DNA from: Bacteroidia bacterium | GTDB lineage: Bacteria > Bacteroidota > Bacteroidia > Bacteroidales > Paludibacteraceae | Length of the DNA stretch: 30,677 nucleotides | NCBI GenBank assembly: GCA_021152555.1 | Contig: JAGKVE010000017.1 | Coordinates: 1-30,677 of the forward strand | Direction of reading: 5' to 3' | Shown here: positions 6,672 to 13,665 of the stretch, piece by piece | Layout: each line of letters begins with the position of its first letter | Position numbering within the stretch: the stretch's first letter is position 1 | Notes under the pieces: generated by a model | Seen by the model: the letters and a program-made list of their open reading frames with translations, nothing else | Databases searched by the model: none | Told to the model about the DNA's origin: nothing | Program-made: the position numbers and the translations under genes

Positions 6672-7106
6672 TCACTTCCTCCCCGAGTGTCCGAACCCTC
6701 CTGCGCCACGCTCCGTGTCGCTCAGTTCGTTCACTTCTATCACTTCCGGCGTCTCGTGCCGGGCGATAACCATTTGGCAAATCCGCTCGCCGGGCTCAAT
6801 CGTCTGTGCCTCGCCGCTGAGGTTGATCAGGATAACGCCCACTTCTCCGCGGTAGTCGGCGTCAATTGTGCCCGGTGTGTTAAGAACCGTCAATCCGCGT
6901 TTGAGTGCTAAACCGCTACGTGGGCGTATCTGGGCTTCATAACCCGCCGGTAACTCAATGAACAGACCCGTTGGAATCAAGCGGCGTTCCATCGGCTGTA
7001 AGGTTACAGGCTCTGTAATGTTGCAGCGTATATCCATTCCTGCCGCTTGTTCGCTTTCGTAGCGTGGCAGCGGATTATTACTCTTGTTGATAATTTTTAA
7101 TTTCAT
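6672..7106 (-). CDS. dut: dUTPase (deoxyuridine 5'-triphosphate nucleotidohydrolase)
   Basis: Hydrolyses dUTP to dUMP and pyrophosphate, keeping uracil out of DNA and feeding thymidylate synthesis; the family is a cytoplasmic homotrimer. All five motifs are present in 144 residues: AAGMDIRC, RPRSGLALK, the long GTIDADYRGEVGVILIN (catalytic Asp and the uracil-binding loop), RICQMVI and the C-terminal glycine-rich RGAGGFGHSG that closes over the substrate. The frame is open further upstream to 7184, but that extension translates the dispersed repeat element; the ATG at 7106 gives the normal N-terminus MKLKIINKS. It leads the dut/TPR/DUF4292/EnvC set. Confidence 0.96.
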   Translation of the reverse strand: MKLKIINKSNNPLPRYESEQAAGMDIRCNITEPVTLQPMERRLIPTGLFIELPAGYEAQIRPRSGLALKRGLTVLNTPGTIDADYRGEVGVILINLSGEAQTIEPGERICQMVIARHETPEVIEVNELSDTERGAGGFGHSGRK

Positions 7107-7124
7107 ATGACATTGTTTTATTCC

Positions 7125-7182
7125 TTCCCTGTAGGGGTGAAGGGCTTTGCCCGATCGGACTGCCGGTGGCCGTCCGTAGAAC
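7125..7182 (+). repeat. Dispersed ~60-bp element upstream of dut
   Basis: The sequence from TTCCCTGTAGGGG to CCGTCCGTAGAAC matches the insert in the U32 gene (926-985, opposite orientation), with three differences in a 48-nt core. It occupies most of the 96-bp gap between the lipid kinase and dut genes. It includes the short hairpin-like CCCTGTAGGGG at one end. Confidence 0.85.
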
Positions 7183-7202
7183 ATTGTTAGGGGTAGGCTT
7201 CT

Positions 7203-8096
7203 TTAAAAACGTTTCTCAACGAGCACTCTCAGTCCGTCTTCAATAATCTTGATGTGTATATCTTTCTCTATTTCTACGGGATCTCCGTCTATGTGGAACG
7301 GAGCCGCACTCTCGCGTACCAACGTCACTTCCCGGGCACGCAGTGTGTCCATAAAATGACTGTCGTCTATACTGCCGGTAAAAAGCCGTAAGGCAAGGCT
7401 TGCACTGCCTAAAATAGCATGGCTTGACATCAGCATAATATCCATCTTGCCGTCTTGTACACTCGCTTTCGGTGCAATAAGCGCGTCGTTACCCCATTGG
7501 TTGGCGTTGGCGAATGTGATGAGGAATGCTTTGTGCGTCACGTCCAGCCCGTCGCCGACGAGATGGTAGGTCTGCGGTTGGTAGGTAAAAGCTTCTTTGA
7601 GTACGTTCTGGACATATGTCATAAAGCCGCGTTTGCTGCTACCCGCGAAGTTATCTGCCACCAGCGCGTCAAAACCCGTGCCACATGTACTGACGAACAT
7701 ACGGCCGTTCGCCGTGCCGTAGTCCACGCTTATGGGCTCGGAGTGATTGATCATTTCAATCGCTTTAATAGGTCGGATGGGAATATTCAGGTGACGTGCA
7801 AACCCGTTTCCGCTGCCCATCGGGATGATCCCTAATGCTGTCTGTGTGTCGCGCAGACCGCATGCCACTTCGTTCACCGTGCCGTCCCCACCTACAGCTA
7901 CAACGGCATCGAAACCCATACGGGCGAACTGGTGGGATAACTCCGTCGCATGCGCCGGACGTTCGGTGAATACGATATTCGGTAACCATTGCGCAGCGTC
8001 AAGGGTCTGCATAATCAGTTTCGGTAACTTGCGCTTGGCATTCTGTGTCTCTTTCCCTCCTGATATGGGGTTGATGATAAAAGCTATGTTCTTCAT
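7203..8096 (-). CDS. YegS/DagK-family lipid kinase
   Basis: A member of the diacylglycerol/sphingosine-type lipid kinase family; it would phosphorylate a lipid hydroxyl using ATP at the inner face of the membrane. The 297 residues are normal for the YegS/BmrU group. Visible: INPISGGK near the N-terminus, nucleotide-binding GGDGTVNEV (about 69-77), GIIPMGSGNGFARHL (about 88-102), a mid-region STCGTGFDA, and a C-terminal beta domain with HIDGDPVE, as in the family. The lipid substrate cannot be told. The gene follows the M6 protease gene after 3 nt and so is probably co-transcribed with it. Confidence 0.92.
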   Translation of the reverse strand: MKNIAFIINPISGGKETQNAKRKLPKLIMQTLDAAQWLPNIVFTERPAHATELSHQFARMGFDAVVAVGGDGTVNEVACGLRDTQTALGIIPMGSGNGFARHLNIPIRPIKAIEMINHSEPISVDYGTANGRMFVSTCGTGFDALVADNFAGSSKRGFMTYVQNVLKEAFTYQPQTYHLVGDGLDVTHKAFLITFANANQWGNDALIAPKASVQDGKMDIMLMSSHAILGSASLALRLFTGSIDDSHFMDTLRAREVTLVRESAAPFHIDGDPVEIEKDIHIKIIEDGLRVLVEKRF

Positions 8097-8099
8097 ATT

Positions 8100-10277
8100 T
8101 TATTGTATACGTGTGCCGATTACATCGAAGAGTGTTTTGCCGCGACGGATATACAACCGTCCGTCAATCAGCATTTTCTGCCTTTCGATTGTCTGTTCTT
8201 CTATTTCGTCTATGCCAAACGGATTGTTCTCCGCAGGGTAGATATAAATCTCCACATTGCCGGTCACTTCTTCAATCGTGAATACGCCGTCGGCATAAAT
8301 GAACCCGGTTCCGTATTCAAGAGCATTGCCGCCCATCTCCACCTCCCAGCATATCGCGCTGTCTAAACGGTAACCGTCTGCCGCAATGATACTCAGTTCC
8401 AGTCTGCCGTTTTTTACTATCATACCTTCTTCAGCGCTGAGCGTGCATACTTCGGGGTCTTGCAGGATGGCAAAGGTGTAACGGTTCTGTGTGCCGAACG
8501 CTGTGAGCGTCAATACCACCGAGTCTTTGCCGTCAATCGCTGTGCCGAGGATGGTCAGCGTGTCGGATGTACCGTTGAACGAGTAGTCGCTCTCCTCCAA
8601 GGTGTCCTTGCCCAACACCACAACAACGCTGTCGTAATCGTAAGTCTTGTCATGTGGGATAATGACAATGCGGAAGTCCTCGCCGTTAGTCGCCGTAGGT
8701 GTCCCAGGGAGGAGTGTGTAACCTGTACCGCCGTTGAGCAGATTATGCCCGTCGTAGCCGCCGTTGTAACGGAACTGGATGATGCCGTCTCCTTCTTTGA
8801 TACTTGAAAGCAGGCAACCGAGGAACGGCGCATAATTGTTCACGCCTTTGCTACCCGGGAAAGTGTTGTAGTCGCATCCGCTGAGGCCTATTTTCCCTTC
8901 GGAAGCAGAGACAACGGTGCAACGTGGTTCTCCGGCGGTGTTGTTGGGCGCGTTCATGGTCCATGTCTCCTCGTCATACTGTACTTGCCATACCAGCATG
9001 CCGTGCCCCGGAAGGTAGGCATCCCATCCTTCCTGCTGACGGTTCTCTATGTAATAGATAGTGTTCGTGTCGGTGTAGTTCTGCAGCTCCTTGCCGCCCG
9101 TAATCTGGTACGCGTCAGCGTAACCGGTTGTCAGTACGACGTTGATCACCGAGTCTTTGCCCAGCAGTTCAGGCGTCGCCCAACCCATGAAATACTTGTC
9201 ATAAATGCTGTAATTGGGTGGGGTCTTGCCGCCGTTGTTATAACTGCCGCCATCCATTAGCGACCAGTTGTTGGGCGTCACTCCGTTGGCGTAATTGTCT
9301 CCGTAATCGGTATCGTAGTAATCCGGCAAACCGAGTACGTGGCTGAACTCATGGCATAGGGTGCCGATACCCGAACGGTTTCCCGAACCATTCAACTCGC
9401 CGGAACATACATACGAATCGATAATCTTACCGTCTAACTCAGGCAGGTTGTAACGCAGGATGTTGCCCTCATCATAAGCGTAATAAGTGCTGTTGTCGTG
9501 TATCAGACCGTAGTAGAGCGCAGCGGTTAATTCCCAGTTGTGCGGCCATATGGTCCAGCTCTCACCACCATCTGCCTGTCCTTTGCCGGCGTAGAACAGA
9601 TAGACGATATCTACTTCGCCGTTATTGTCCGAATCGTACCGGCTGAAATCGCAGCCAGCCTCATCAGCCGCTAACACGGCGTCAATCACGAACTCCGCGA
9701 TATACAAGTCATTATCATCCTTTTTCGCCCCTTGTTCACCGTAGTATATCTCGTTGTGCGGCAATTTGATCGGACCGAATACATCAAACGTCGGTGCATA
9801 CTGACCGTTGGATTGTGCTTTGAAATAATCGACCGCCGAACCTGTTGCACCGTCGTAGTCATATCCCTCTTTGTTCAGCATGTCGTTGAAAGCCGCCTTG
9901 TCGTTACCCGTCTGGAACTGTACATCCTCAAACTCAACGAGGATGACCAATCCCCTCGGCGCAAAGTTACGCTCGCCGATGGCCTTGCGCATGTCGCGGC
10001 GATGGAGAACCGATGCTTGCCGCATAGCGCGTATCTGGAGAGCGTTAGGACGGTCTTCTTCCGTTACGATAAATCGGCCATCAGGCTGCTCAACGGCTAT
10101 CTTGCCCTCCGCTGTCTCCCAATGGTGGTAGAACTCGTCACCTACTTGGCGCAATTCAATCGTACTGCCGTCGGTCAACTCTTTCGTCTGCCAGCCCGGG
10201 TAGGCAGGTACTGCATACAGAATCGTGTTCAGCAAACAGCCAATAACTAATATCGTAATCTTTTTCATAATTCTCAT
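8100..10277 (-). CDS. Secreted M6-family metalloprotease with C-terminal tail
   Basis: A secreted zinc protease of the M6 (immune inhibitor A-like) family. The likely start is the ATG at 10268 (MKKITILVIGCLLNTILYA signal peptide); the frame opens three codons earlier. In the 725-residue frame the zinc site HEFSHVLGLPD is at about 309-319 (two His, Glu, and the extended Gly/Asp of the M6 clan), preceded by a Ca-site-like DSDNNGEVD at about 215 and followed by SLMDGG at about 339. Beta-rich Ig-like modules follow. The last ~30 residues (MLIDGRLYIRRGKTLFDVIG...) resemble tails of two other exported products here. This is the first gene of the long minus-strand block. Confidence 0.92.
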   Translation of the reverse strand: MRIMKKITILVIGCLLNTILYAVPAYPGWQTKELTDGSTIELRQVGDEFYHHWETAEGKIAVEQPDGRFIVTEEDRPNALQIRAMRQASVLHRRDMRKAIGERNFAPRGLVILVEFEDVQFQTGNDKAAFNDMLNKEGYDYDGATGSAVDYFKAQSNGQYAPTFDVFGPIKLPHNEIYYGEQGAKKDDNDLYIAEFVIDAVLAADEAGCDFSRYDSDNNGEVDIVYLFYAGKGQADGGESWTIWPHNWELTAALYYGLIHDNSTYYAYDEGNILRYNLPELDGKIIDSYVCSGELNGSGNRSGIGTLCHEFSHVLGLPDYYDTDYGDNYANGVTPNNWSLMDGGSYNNGGKTPPNYSIYDKYFMGWATPELLGKDSVINVVLTTGYADAYQITGGKELQNYTDTNTIYYIENRQQEGWDAYLPGHGMLVWQVQYDEETWTMNAPNNTAGEPRCTVVSASEGKIGLSGCDYNTFPGSKGVNNYAPFLGCLLSSIKEGDGIIQFRYNGGYDGHNLLNGGTGYTLLPGTPTATNGEDFRIVIIPHDKTYDYDSVVVVLGKDTLEESDYSFNGTSDTLTILGTAIDGKDSVVLTLTAFGTQNRYTFAILQDPEVCTLSAEEGMIVKNGRLELSIIAADGYRLDSAICWEVEMGGNALEYGTGFIYADGVFTIEEVTGNVEIYIYPAENNPFGIDEIEEQTIERQKMLIDGRLYIRRGKTLFDVIGTRIQ

Positions 10278-10319
10278 TTGTCTCCGTTCCCTTGCCTTGG
10301 TGGCTTTTTAAATCGCGTG

Positions 10320-10350
10320 CAAAGATACTACTTTTTTTTGATATACGCAA
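10320..10350 (-). promoter_or_regulatory. Promoter for the M6 protease / dut block
   Basis: Minus strand: TTGCGTATAT with first T at 10350, then an A-rich spacer and TATCTTTG at 10327-10320; offset 23 nt. It is the only clear promoter found for the minus-strand genes between 139 and 10277. Confidence 0.88.
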
Positions 10351-10384
10351 GGTTTTAGCCGAAAAAAAAGCGATACAGTCAGAT

Positions 10385-10555
10385 TCAGCCATTCGTCCGC
10401 CGTTCTAAACCCGAGGACGACATCAACAGCCCTATGTCTTTTCCTTGTCGGGAGAGAGGCGGGGGAATCAGTTTGGTTATCTTGGCTCCGAGATTACTCA
10501 CTTCCACTTTCAATCCGCCACAACTCTTAATAGTGTAAAAATGAACAGGCTTCAT
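10385..10555 (-). CDS. Small ORF resembling the N-terminus of aldose 1-epimerase (56 aa)
   Basis: An ATG at 10555 opens 56 codons ending at TGA (10385). The first ~30 residues (HFYTIKSCGGLKVEVSNLGA, then KITKLI) resemble the N-terminal strands of GalM-type mutarotases (typically YTLKN..G.EV.ITN.GAKI..L.VPD). After PPPLSRQGKDIG the similarity fades and no catalytic region follows, so this is most likely the stump of a truncated galM-like gene. It has its own promoter (10583-10613) and could still be expressed as a short peptide. The similarity is by eye and short; an unrelated small protein is possible. Confidence 0.4.
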   Translation of the reverse strand: MKPVHFYTIKSCGGLKVEVSNLGAKITKLIPPPLSRQGKDIGLLMSSSGLERRTNG

Positions 10556-10582
10556 TTGCACAATTATTTATGTTTTTGGGCG

Positions 10583-10613
10583 CAAATATACAAAAAAAAT
10601 CAGACATGCACAA
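10583..10613 (-). promoter_or_regulatory. Promoter for the small GalM-like ORF
   Basis: Minus strand: TTGTGCATGTC with first T at 10613 and TATATTTG at 10590-10583; offset 23 nt. The leader to the ATG at 10555 would be about 20 nt. Confidence 0.75.
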
Positions 10614-10634
10614 ACAAATAAGACAAAAATACAA

Positions 10635-10658
10635 TTTTTATGTTATATAACATAAAAA
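10635..10658. promoter_or_regulatory. 24-bp perfect palindrome between divergent promoters
   Basis: The core TTATGTTATATAACATAA (10638-10655) is perfectly self-complementary and extends by three T/A pairs on each side. It lies between the -33 elements of the promoters for the small ORF (10613) and the membrane protein gene (10664), the expected place for an operator shared by both. It is AT-rich, so chance is a real alternative. Confidence 0.45.
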
Positions 10659-10663
10659 AAATG

Positions 10664-10694
10664 TTGCGTATATCGTATAAAAGTAGTAACTTTG
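10664..10694 (+). promoter_or_regulatory. Promoter for the membrane protein gene at 10744
   Basis: TTGCGTATATC at 10664-10674 and TAACTTTG at 10687-10694; offset 23 nt. The start codon is at 10744. Confidence 0.88.
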
Positions 10695-10743
10695 CAGCGA
10701 AAATAAGAATAGTGCAAGTATTAACCATAAAATCTTATAGGCT

Positions 10744-11490
10744 ATGAGACTGGAAATTGTACTTTATTCGCTTCTTTTCGTCCTCATTGGACTGATGTTG
10801 GTTTCTTTCTTTTTAGTGTGGCACTGGTTCGATGCGCGCGAGCGCTTGAAGGTGGTGCGTGAGGTAACGCGCGAGCAGACGATGTTTGCTATCCGCCATG
10901 CGCATAACAAATGTCGTATTCTGCTTTATATCAGCCTTTTGCTGGCGATTGCATATGTGCCGATACCATTCTCTCTTGGCGATTATTTCAGTACGTTGGC
11001 GTATCCGGCAGTTGTCATTTTGACGGACTTGTTGATGCTGATTTCTTTGCGCGTGAATGCGCAAAAGTATATCGCGAGCATCAATGAATTCGTAAATGAG
11101 AATGAGGAACATGTCCGCGAAGCTGCCATCGCCCGCGAGCAAGTCCGCGAACAATGGCGTAAAGAGGCCCCGATATTGAATCCGCAGGCTCAGGCAGTTA
11201 TTCAAGAGGCATTAGGCGACACGTATGAGACATGGTTCAAGCATGACATACTCGTCGGGCGGAATATATTAGCCAATCCGGAGAACGGCATGCTGTATGC
11301 ACAAGGAGTTGTCATCCCTCTCGCAGATATAATGGAAGTGCGGCGCGGTCGAAAGGACCTCAAACTGGTAACATGCAATAGTATGCACCCGTTTATTACG
11401 CTAGATTTCGGTATTCTGCCGATCAACCCTGAAACGGGAAATACCTATCAGGACGAGATAGCCGCCAAGTTAGCGAACCTGCATCAATAA
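10744..11490 (+). CDS. Unknown membrane protein, three TM helices plus coiled coil
   Basis: I do not recognise the family. The 248 residues show three hydrophobic segments: about 4-27 (IVLYSLLFVLIGLMLVSFFL), about 58-80 (RILLYISLLLAIAYVPIPF) and about 83-105 (YFSTLAYPAVVILTDLLMLI). A charged, probably coiled-coil helix follows (about 108-145, many Glu/Arg), then a soluble C-terminal domain of ~95 residues with strand-like segments (NGMLYAQGVVIPLADIMEVR, KLVTCNSMHPFITLDFGILP). That C-terminal pattern is compatible with a small PH-like beta domain, which is a guess. It has a strong own promoter and ends by overlapping panB tail-to-tail by 7 nt. Confidence 0.8.
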   Translation: MRLEIVLYSLLFVLIGLMLVSFFLVWHWFDARERLKVVREVTREQTMFAIRHAHNKCRILLYISLLLAIAYVPIPFSLGDYFSTLAYPAVVILTDLLMLISLRVNAQKYIASINEFVNENEEHVREAAIAREQVREQWRKEAPILNPQAQAVIQEALGDTYETWFKHDILVGRNILANPENGMLYAQGVVIPLADIMEVRRGRKDLKLVTCNSMHPFITLDFGILPINPETGNTYQDEIAAKLANLHQ

Positions 11491-12299
11491 CTCTCTTCCG
11501 GAGCGGGGAAAGTGCTGTTTTTAACCGTCCGTACGTATTCTCCAACGGCTTCTTTGATTGGTTCTGCCAGATAGGCGAAGTGCCGTAGGAATTTAGGTTT
11601 GAACCCTTGGTTGAGTCCTAACATGTCGTGCAGAACGAGTACCTGTCCGTCACATCCGGAGCCTGCGCCGATACCGATAACAGGGCAGCTTACCGTTTTC
11701 GTCACTTTCTCCGCTAAGTCGGCAGGTATTTTTTCCAACACAATGCTGAAACAACCGGCTTCATCCAACAATCGGGCATCATGGATCAGTTTCTCCGCCT
11801 CTTCGTTTTCTTTGGCGCGCAGCCCGTATCCGCCGAACTGGTTGACGCTTTGTGGAGTAAGGCCCAAGTGACCCATTACCGGAACACCTGCTTGAATCAT
11901 ATGGCGGATTGCCGGCAGTATTTCTTCTCCCCCTTCCAATTTCACGGCATCGCATCCACTCTCTTTGAGAATCTTAATGGCGTTACGCACGGCCTCTTCT
12001 TCGCTAACCTGATAACTGCCGAAAGGCATGTCGCAAACAACGAGTGCATGCTGTGCCGCTCGCCTAACACCCTTGGTAAGAAAAATCATCTCATCCACGG
12101 TGATGGGTAGCGTGTATTGGTTTCCGCATACTACATTGCTTGCGCTGTCCCCGACAAGAATCATGTCAATACCAGCCTCGTCAACAAGGCGGGCAAGGGT
12201 GAAATCATAACTGGTTAACATGGCGATTTTCTCGCCGGAAGCCTTCATCTGACGCAATTTGGCTGTCGTCATCCGGCTATTTTGTACATGAACTGACAT
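11484..12299 (-). CDS. panB: 3-methyl-2-oxobutanoate hydroxymethyltransferase
   Basis: Makes ketopantoate from 2-ketoisovalerate using methylene-tetrahydrofolate, the first committed step of pantothenate/CoA synthesis; cytoplasmic TIM-barrel enzyme. Visible: KIAMLTSYDFTLARLVDEAG, the metal and substrate site MILVGDSASNVVCG, VVCDMPFGSYQ, VKLEGGEE, VPVMGHLGLTPQSVNQFGGY, the catalytic Glu in SIVLEKIPADLAEKVT, and IGIGAGSGCDGQVLVLHDMLG. Length (271 aa) is normal. The ATG at 12299 (MSVHVQNSRM) is preferred; a TTG at 12320 would only add residues outside the family. It follows the FecCD permease gene by 35 nt and probably shares its promoter, though the functions are unrelated. Confidence 0.96.
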   Translation of the reverse strand: MSVHVQNSRMTTAKLRQMKASGEKIAMLTSYDFTLARLVDEAGIDMILVGDSASNVVCGNQYTLPITVDEMIFLTKGVRRAAQHALVVCDMPFGSYQVSEEEAVRNAIKILKESGCDAVKLEGGEEILPAIRHMIQAGVPVMGHLGLTPQSVNQFGGYGLRAKENEEAEKLIHDARLLDEAGCFSIVLEKIPADLAEKVTKTVSCPVIGIGAGSGCDGQVLVLHDMLGLNQGFKPKFLRHFAYLAEPIKEAVGEYVRTVKNSTFPAPEESY

Positions 12300-12334
12300 A
12301 TATAATAAATAATTTAACAAATTACAATTATCAA

Positions 12335-13309
12335 TTACCGTCTTTTAAGTATAATCCATATAATGACCGGTGCTCCGAACAGTGCGCTGGCGGTAGAGAC
12401 AGGTAGCGGGTAGATGAAAAGCGAGCACAACGCATCGCATATTAACAGGAGACATGCGCCAATCAGTGCGCACGCAGGGATTGTAACCCTATGGTTGGAT
12501 GTATGAAAAATACCTCTTGCAATATGCGGAACAGCCACACCGATAAAGGCAATCGGTCCGCAGAAAGCCGTCACTCCACCCGCCAGCAATCCGGTAGCCA
12601 GCACGATGAACAGTCGTGTCCGCATTACATTGATGCCTAATCCGCGGGCGTAGTCTTCGCCCAACAACAATCCATTGAGCGGTTTCATTGCCAGGAGGAC
12701 GAATACCGCCCCCATCAGCAAGACAGGTATCAATAACTGCATATCATTCCAACCAACGCTGCTTAGCGAACCTAATGTCCAGACAATAAATAATTTTAGG
12801 GCATCGGGATTGGCGAAGTTCTGCAGCAGACTGACTAAAGCACCAGCTATCGAACCAAACATCATACCGACAATGAGCAAACTCACATTGCTCGTCACCC
12901 GCTTGCTTACAGCCATTACTAACATCAAAACAAGCGAAGCACCGATACAAGCAGCGACAGGTAGCATGAACTGAAAACCGAGAGCGGAAACAGGCAAGAT
13001 AAGCATCGTGCTGCACATAGTGAGAAAAGCGACACCCAGACTGGCCCCCGAAGAAACGCCTAAAGTATATGGACCCGCTAAAGGATTGCGGAACAATGTT
13101 TGCATGATAAGTCCTGAAACGGATAAGGCAGCTCCTGCAAGTATGGCGGTCAGCGCTTTCGGCAAACGGATGTCATGGAGAATATTCTGCTCCATAAGCG
13201 ACAGATTGCCTAATGGCCATAACCACATACTGCCGCTGCATACATCCAAACAAAAAAGCACCGCCAGCAGGGCGCATAATACTATGAAAAATAGCGTGTT
13301 TCGCTTCAT
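12335..13309 (-). CDS. FecCD/BtuC-family ABC transporter permease
   Basis: Inner-membrane permease of a siderophore, haem or cobalamin type ABC importer. The 324 residues contain about nine to ten hydrophobic segments and family landmarks: DIRLPKALTAILAGAALSVS near the N-terminus, LFRNPLAGPYTLGVSSGASL (about 72-91), GEDYARGLG (the ATPase-coupling region, about 218-226), GPIAFIGVAVPHIAR (about 251-265) and a C-terminal PLPVSTASALFGAPVI. The usual partners, an ATPase and a periplasmic binding protein, are not adjacent in this window, and panB follows instead. The substrate cannot be assigned. Confidence 0.93.
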   Translation of the reverse strand: MKRNTLFFIVLCALLAVLFCLDVCSGSMWLWPLGNLSLMEQNILHDIRLPKALTAILAGAALSVSGLIMQTLFRNPLAGPYTLGVSSGASLGVAFLTMCSTMLILPVSALGFQFMLPVAACIGASLVLMLVMAVSKRVTSNVSLLIVGMMFGSIAGALVSLLQNFANPDALKLFIVWTLGSLSSVGWNDMQLLIPVLLMGAVFVLLAMKPLNGLLLGEDYARGLGINVMRTRLFIVLATGLLAGGVTAFCGPIAFIGVAVPHIARGIFHTSNHRVTIPACALIGACLLLICDALCSLFIYPLPVSTASALFGAPVIIWIILKRR

Positions 13310-13327
13310 CGTTCTTCAAATCGAGTG

Positions 13328-13358
13328 CAAAAGTACTGCTTATTTTTGAAATACGCAA
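13328..13358 (-). promoter_or_regulatory. Promoter for the FecCD permease / panB unit
   Basis: Minus strand: TTGCGTATTTC with first T at 13358 and TACTTTTG at 13335-13328; offset 23 nt. The start codon is at 13309. Confidence 0.88.
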
Positions 13359-13461
13359 GAAAATGATGAAAAAACATGAAAAATGATACTTTTTTATATT
13401 TTAAGAACTTTTTGTACGGGGAATTTTTCTCCTATCAAAAAATCCAATAGATTGCCAGTTT

Positions 13462-13476
13462 CTGCCAAAATGGCAG
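13462..13476. promoter_or_regulatory. Inverted repeat CTGCCA-AAA-TGGCAG upstream of htpG
   Basis: A perfect 6-bp inverted repeat with a 3-nt centre, just upstream of the sigma-54-like site. A partial copy of the left arm (TTGCCA) precedes it at about 13452. It is a candidate regulator site for htpG; nothing in the sequence names the regulator. Confidence 0.4.
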
Positions 13477-13487
13477 TTAATTGTGAT

Positions 13488-13502
13488 TGGCACGGGATTT
13501 GT
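13488..13502 (+). promoter_or_regulatory. Sigma-54-like promoter for htpG (-12 GT variant)
   Basis: TGGCACG-GGAT-TTGT matches the -24/-12 consensus TGGCACG-N4-TTGC except for T instead of C at the last base, with the required GG-N10-G spacing. No TAnnTTTG box is visible between 13360 and the htpG start, so this is the best promoter candidate. The predicted leader of about 150 nt would contain the 11-bp repeats. Confidence 0.4.
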
Positions 13503-13562
13503 GAAATAAAGATTGGCCATGCTGAAAAACAAGATAAGAAATCCAAAACAAAAATTATCTCC

Positions 13563-13624
13563 CGATAACGGCTCGATAACGGCTCGATAACGACTCGATA
13601 ACGACTCGATATGCCCCCGATATA
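13563..13624. repeat. 11-bp tandem repeat (CGATAACGRCT) in the htpG leader
   Basis: Four units starting at 13563, 13574, 13585 and 13596 (GGCT twice, then GACT twice), followed by two decayed units beginning CGATAT. The 11-bp period is close to one helical turn. A different 11-bp array precedes tkt. Confidence 0.9.
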
Positions 13625-13665
13625 AATTCGATTGCAAACAATGAAATTTCTAAAACATTATATAT

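Noticed and set aside
7107..7184. N-terminal extension of dUTPase
   Set aside because: It translates the dispersed repeat; the normal dUTPase start is at 7106.
13462..13476. Terminator for the unit before htpG
   Set aside because: No gene on the plus strand ends here and no T-run follows the inverted repeat; a protein-binding site is more likely.
13563..13624. CRISPR-like array
   Set aside because: The repeats are directly adjacent 11-mers without spacers, and no cas genes are present.
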